Positions 23,158-24,240 of a DNA stretch of 24,240 nucleotides are shown here, in pieces. The notes under the pieces were generated by a model. That model did no database searches. It worked only from the letters and a program-made list of their open reading frames with translations, and had not been told where the DNA came from. Positions within the stretch are counted from its first letter, which is position 1; each line of letters begins with the position of its first letter. Both the position numbers and the translations under genes were made by a program. Source of the stretch: JBBSOK01 sp038259825 (lineage in GTDB: Bacteria > Bacteroidota > Bacteroidia > Flavobacteriales > Flavobacteriaceae); contig JBBSOK010000036.1 of assembly GCA_038259825.1 (NCBI GenBank), forward strand, positions 1 through 24,240, written 5' to 3'.

Positions 23158-23427
23158 ATGAAAACATCCATAATAGTACAAAACCTAAAATGTGGCGGTT
23201 GCGCTAAAACCATTTCCACCAAACTATCAAATATCAACAATGTTTCAGATATCGAGGTGAATGTTGAAGAAAGTAAAGTGTCTTTCAGATATTTGAATGA
23301 AGCAGACGCTTCTGAAGACAAGGATAAATTGAAAATTTTAGGCTATCCATCAATTGAAGATTCTAATTCCTTTTCATCCAAAGCGAAATCTTATGTAAGC
23401 TGTGCAACTGGTAAGTTTTCATTATAA
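23158..23427 (+). CDS. Small HMA-domain metal-binding protein
   Basis: An 89-residue cytoplasmic protein with a heavy-metal-associated fold: the strand TSIIVQNLKCGGC has the metal-binding pair Cys12 and Cys15 (CGGC, usually CxxC), then KTISTKLSNINNVSDIEVN, a strand with VSFRYL, and LKILGYPSIED. It continues about 15 residues beyond a normal copper chaperone with SSKAKSYVSCATGKFSL, which adds Cys82. Copper or another soft metal is likely, but the extra cysteine could also mean a persulfide or thiol-exchange role. The gene lies 57 bp after the rhodanese gene and 12 bp before the thioredoxin gene. The start ATG at 23158 gives the standard HMA N-terminus. Confidence 0.9.
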   Translation: MKTSIIVQNLKCGGCAKTISTKLSNINNVSDIEVNVEESKVSFRYLNEADASEDKDKLKILGYPSIEDSNSFSSKAKSYVSCATGKFSL

Positions 23428-23439
23428 ACAAGACAAACT

Positions 23440-23736
23440 ATGAGCAAATTTTCAGAATTAATTAATCAGGACAAACCCGTGTTGGTCGATTTTTTTGCAG
23501 AATGGTGTGGCCCTTGTAAAATGTTAGCGCCTATTTTGAAACAGGTTAAGGATAGTTTAGGCGATACTGTTTCCATCGTAAAAATAGATGTCGATAAAAA
23601 TCAGGCATTGGCAGCAAAATATCAAGTTAAAGGTGTGCCAACAATGTTGCTATTTAAAAACGGAAAACAGGTTTGGAGACAATCTGGTGTGCTTCAAAAA
23701 GATGAAATTATCAATATAATCCAGACCAATAATTGA
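23440..23736 (+). CDS. trxA: Thioredoxin
   Basis: A 98-residue cytoplasmic thioredoxin with the classic active site WCGPCK (Cys23, Cys26), the preceding VLVDFFAEW strand, KIDVDKNQALAAKYQVKGVPT with the cis-Pro, and MLLFKNGKQ. It is about 10 residues shorter at the N-terminus than Escherichia coli TrxA, as is common for accessory thioredoxins. No signal peptide. Within this island it probably reduces the peroxiredoxin or removes persulfide sulfur; the housekeeping thioredoxin is presumably elsewhere. It overlaps the next gene by 4 nt. Symbol used in the generic sense. Confidence 0.93.
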   Translation: MSKFSELINQDKPVLVDFFAEWCGPCKMLAPILKQVKDSLGDTVSIVKIDVDKNQALAAKYQVKGVPTMLLFKNGKQVWRQSGVLQKDEIINIIQTNN

Positions 23737-24240
23737 CAGATTTAACCGCAGATTATTGGAACAATCCTTACAATACGAATGAAATTGGTTGGGATTTAGG
23801 CGAAATATCGCCACCGCTAAAAGCGTACTTTGACCAGTTGACCAATAACGAGTTGAAGATTTTAATTCCAGGAGGTGGCAACTCTTACGAAGCTGAATAT
23901 CTTCACAATTTAGGGTTTAAAAATGTTTTTATAGTTGATGTGTCAAGTACGGCACTTTCAAATCTTAAAAAGCGAGTGCCTTCATTTCCATCGGAGCATT
24001 TAGTTCAGATGAATTTTTTCGATTTAAAAATGAAATTCGATTTACTGATAGAACAAACCTTCTTTTGCGCAATACATCCAAGTTTAAGAGCATCTTATAC
24101 TGAAAAGGGATTCGAATTACTTCAAAATAATGGCAAAATCGTCGGTTTATTATTTGATGCACCGTTGAATAATGACAAACCGCCATTTGGAGGGCATAAA
24201 GATGAATATATTACAAATTTTGAACCTTATTTCAATATTG
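23733..24240 (+). CDS. TPMT-family SAM-dependent methyltransferase, 5' part (169 codons), TTG start
   Basis: The frame starts at TTG 23733, overlapping the thioredoxin TGA (TTGA), and stays open to the right edge, giving 169 residues. Seen: DYWNNPYNTNEIGWDLGEISPPLKAYFDQL, the typical N-terminus of the thiopurine methyltransferase family; the SAM motif ILIPGGGNSYEAEYL; NVFIVDVSSTAL; DLLIEQTFFCAIHPSLRASY; KIVGLLFDAPL; and PPFGGHKDEY. The family is about 190-200 residues, so only the end is missing. Bacterial relatives methylate selenium, tellurium or small thiols as detoxification. No ATG exists upstream of the homology, and translational coupling through TTGA fits. Substrate here is inference only. 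Confidence 0.88.
   Translation, partial: MTDLTADYWNNPYNTNEIGWDLGEISPPLKAYFDQLTNNELKILIPGGGNSYEAEYLHNLGFKNVFIVDVSSTALSNLKKRVPSFPSEHLVQMNFFDLKMKFDLLIEQTFFCAIHPSLRASYTEKGFELLQNNGKIVGLLFDAPLNNDKPPFGGHKDEYITNFEPYFNI

Noticed and set aside
23965..24186. Minus-strand 73-codon frame at the right edge
   Set aside because: It is antisense to the continuous TPMT-family frame that starts at TTG 23733.
1..24240. CRISPR array, riboswitch, rRNA or prophage genes
   Set aside because: No regularly spaced repeats, conserved aptamer cores, rRNA sequence or phage structural genes were seen.

Overview
The window looks like a low-GC chromosome segment from a marine- or soil-type member of the Flavobacteriia (Bacteroidetes). 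Three promoters match the Bacteroidetes consensus TTG-N19-TAnnTTTG exactly, Shine-Dalgarno sequences are nearly absent, several exported proteins have signal peptides ending in AQ, and many predicted proteins belong to flavobacterial families (YtxJ, a DUF6495-type protein, carboxypeptidase-regulatory-like exported proteins, RNA helicase with an RGG-like tail). I cannot name the species from sequence alone.

Left and middle part, about 1-19300: ordinary housekeeping core. In order: the 5' 620 codons of clpB (minus strand, cut by the window edge); ytxJ (bacillithiol system); a DEAD-box RNA helicase with a structured leader; an exported carboxypeptidase-regulatory-like protein; a class-3-like aldehyde dehydrogenase; a small exported protein; rlmH (minus); a tightly coupled nadC - yihY/brkB - chalcone-isomerase-like trio followed by a DUF2147 protein; priA, which uses a TTG start; a LytTR response regulator (minus); the ribosomal operon rpsF-rpsR-rplI; a DUF6495-type protein; an ABC transporter permease (minus); hisS; and an elongator tRNA-Met with its own consensus promoter and terminator. 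Two convergent pairs (small exported protein/rlmH and priA/LytTR) end on one shared TTAA.

Right of the tRNA, about 19295-21165, the DNA decays: a 5'-truncated outer-membrane beta-barrel remnant with an in-frame TAA, about 630 bp without any recognisable gene, and a 5'-truncated remnant of a metallo-beta-lactamase/rhodanese fusion of the CstB (persulfide dioxygenase-sulfurtransferase) type. This looks like an accessory region next to a tRNA gene that has lost parts.

From 21226 to the right edge is an intact stress/sulfur/metal island: a SAM methyltransferase (minus) diverging from a Prx6-type peroxiredoxin, then an operon-like run of an exported single-domain rhodanese, an HMA metal-binding protein, thioredoxin and a TPMT-type methyltransferase (TTG start overlapping the thioredoxin stop, cut by the edge). 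The most interesting signal is regulatory. The peroxiredoxin and rhodanese genes each carry a perfect palindrome GTAACA-N2-TGTTAC placed exactly 36 bp (start to start) before a degenerate TAnTTTTA box. This spacing puts the palindrome centre near -41.5, the geometry of a class II Crp/Fnr-type activator. The same palindrome is also 36 bp from a TATATTGT box facing the divergent methyltransferase. I infer a small Crp/Fnr-type regulon for thiol, persulfide or metal stress; its regulator is not in the window.
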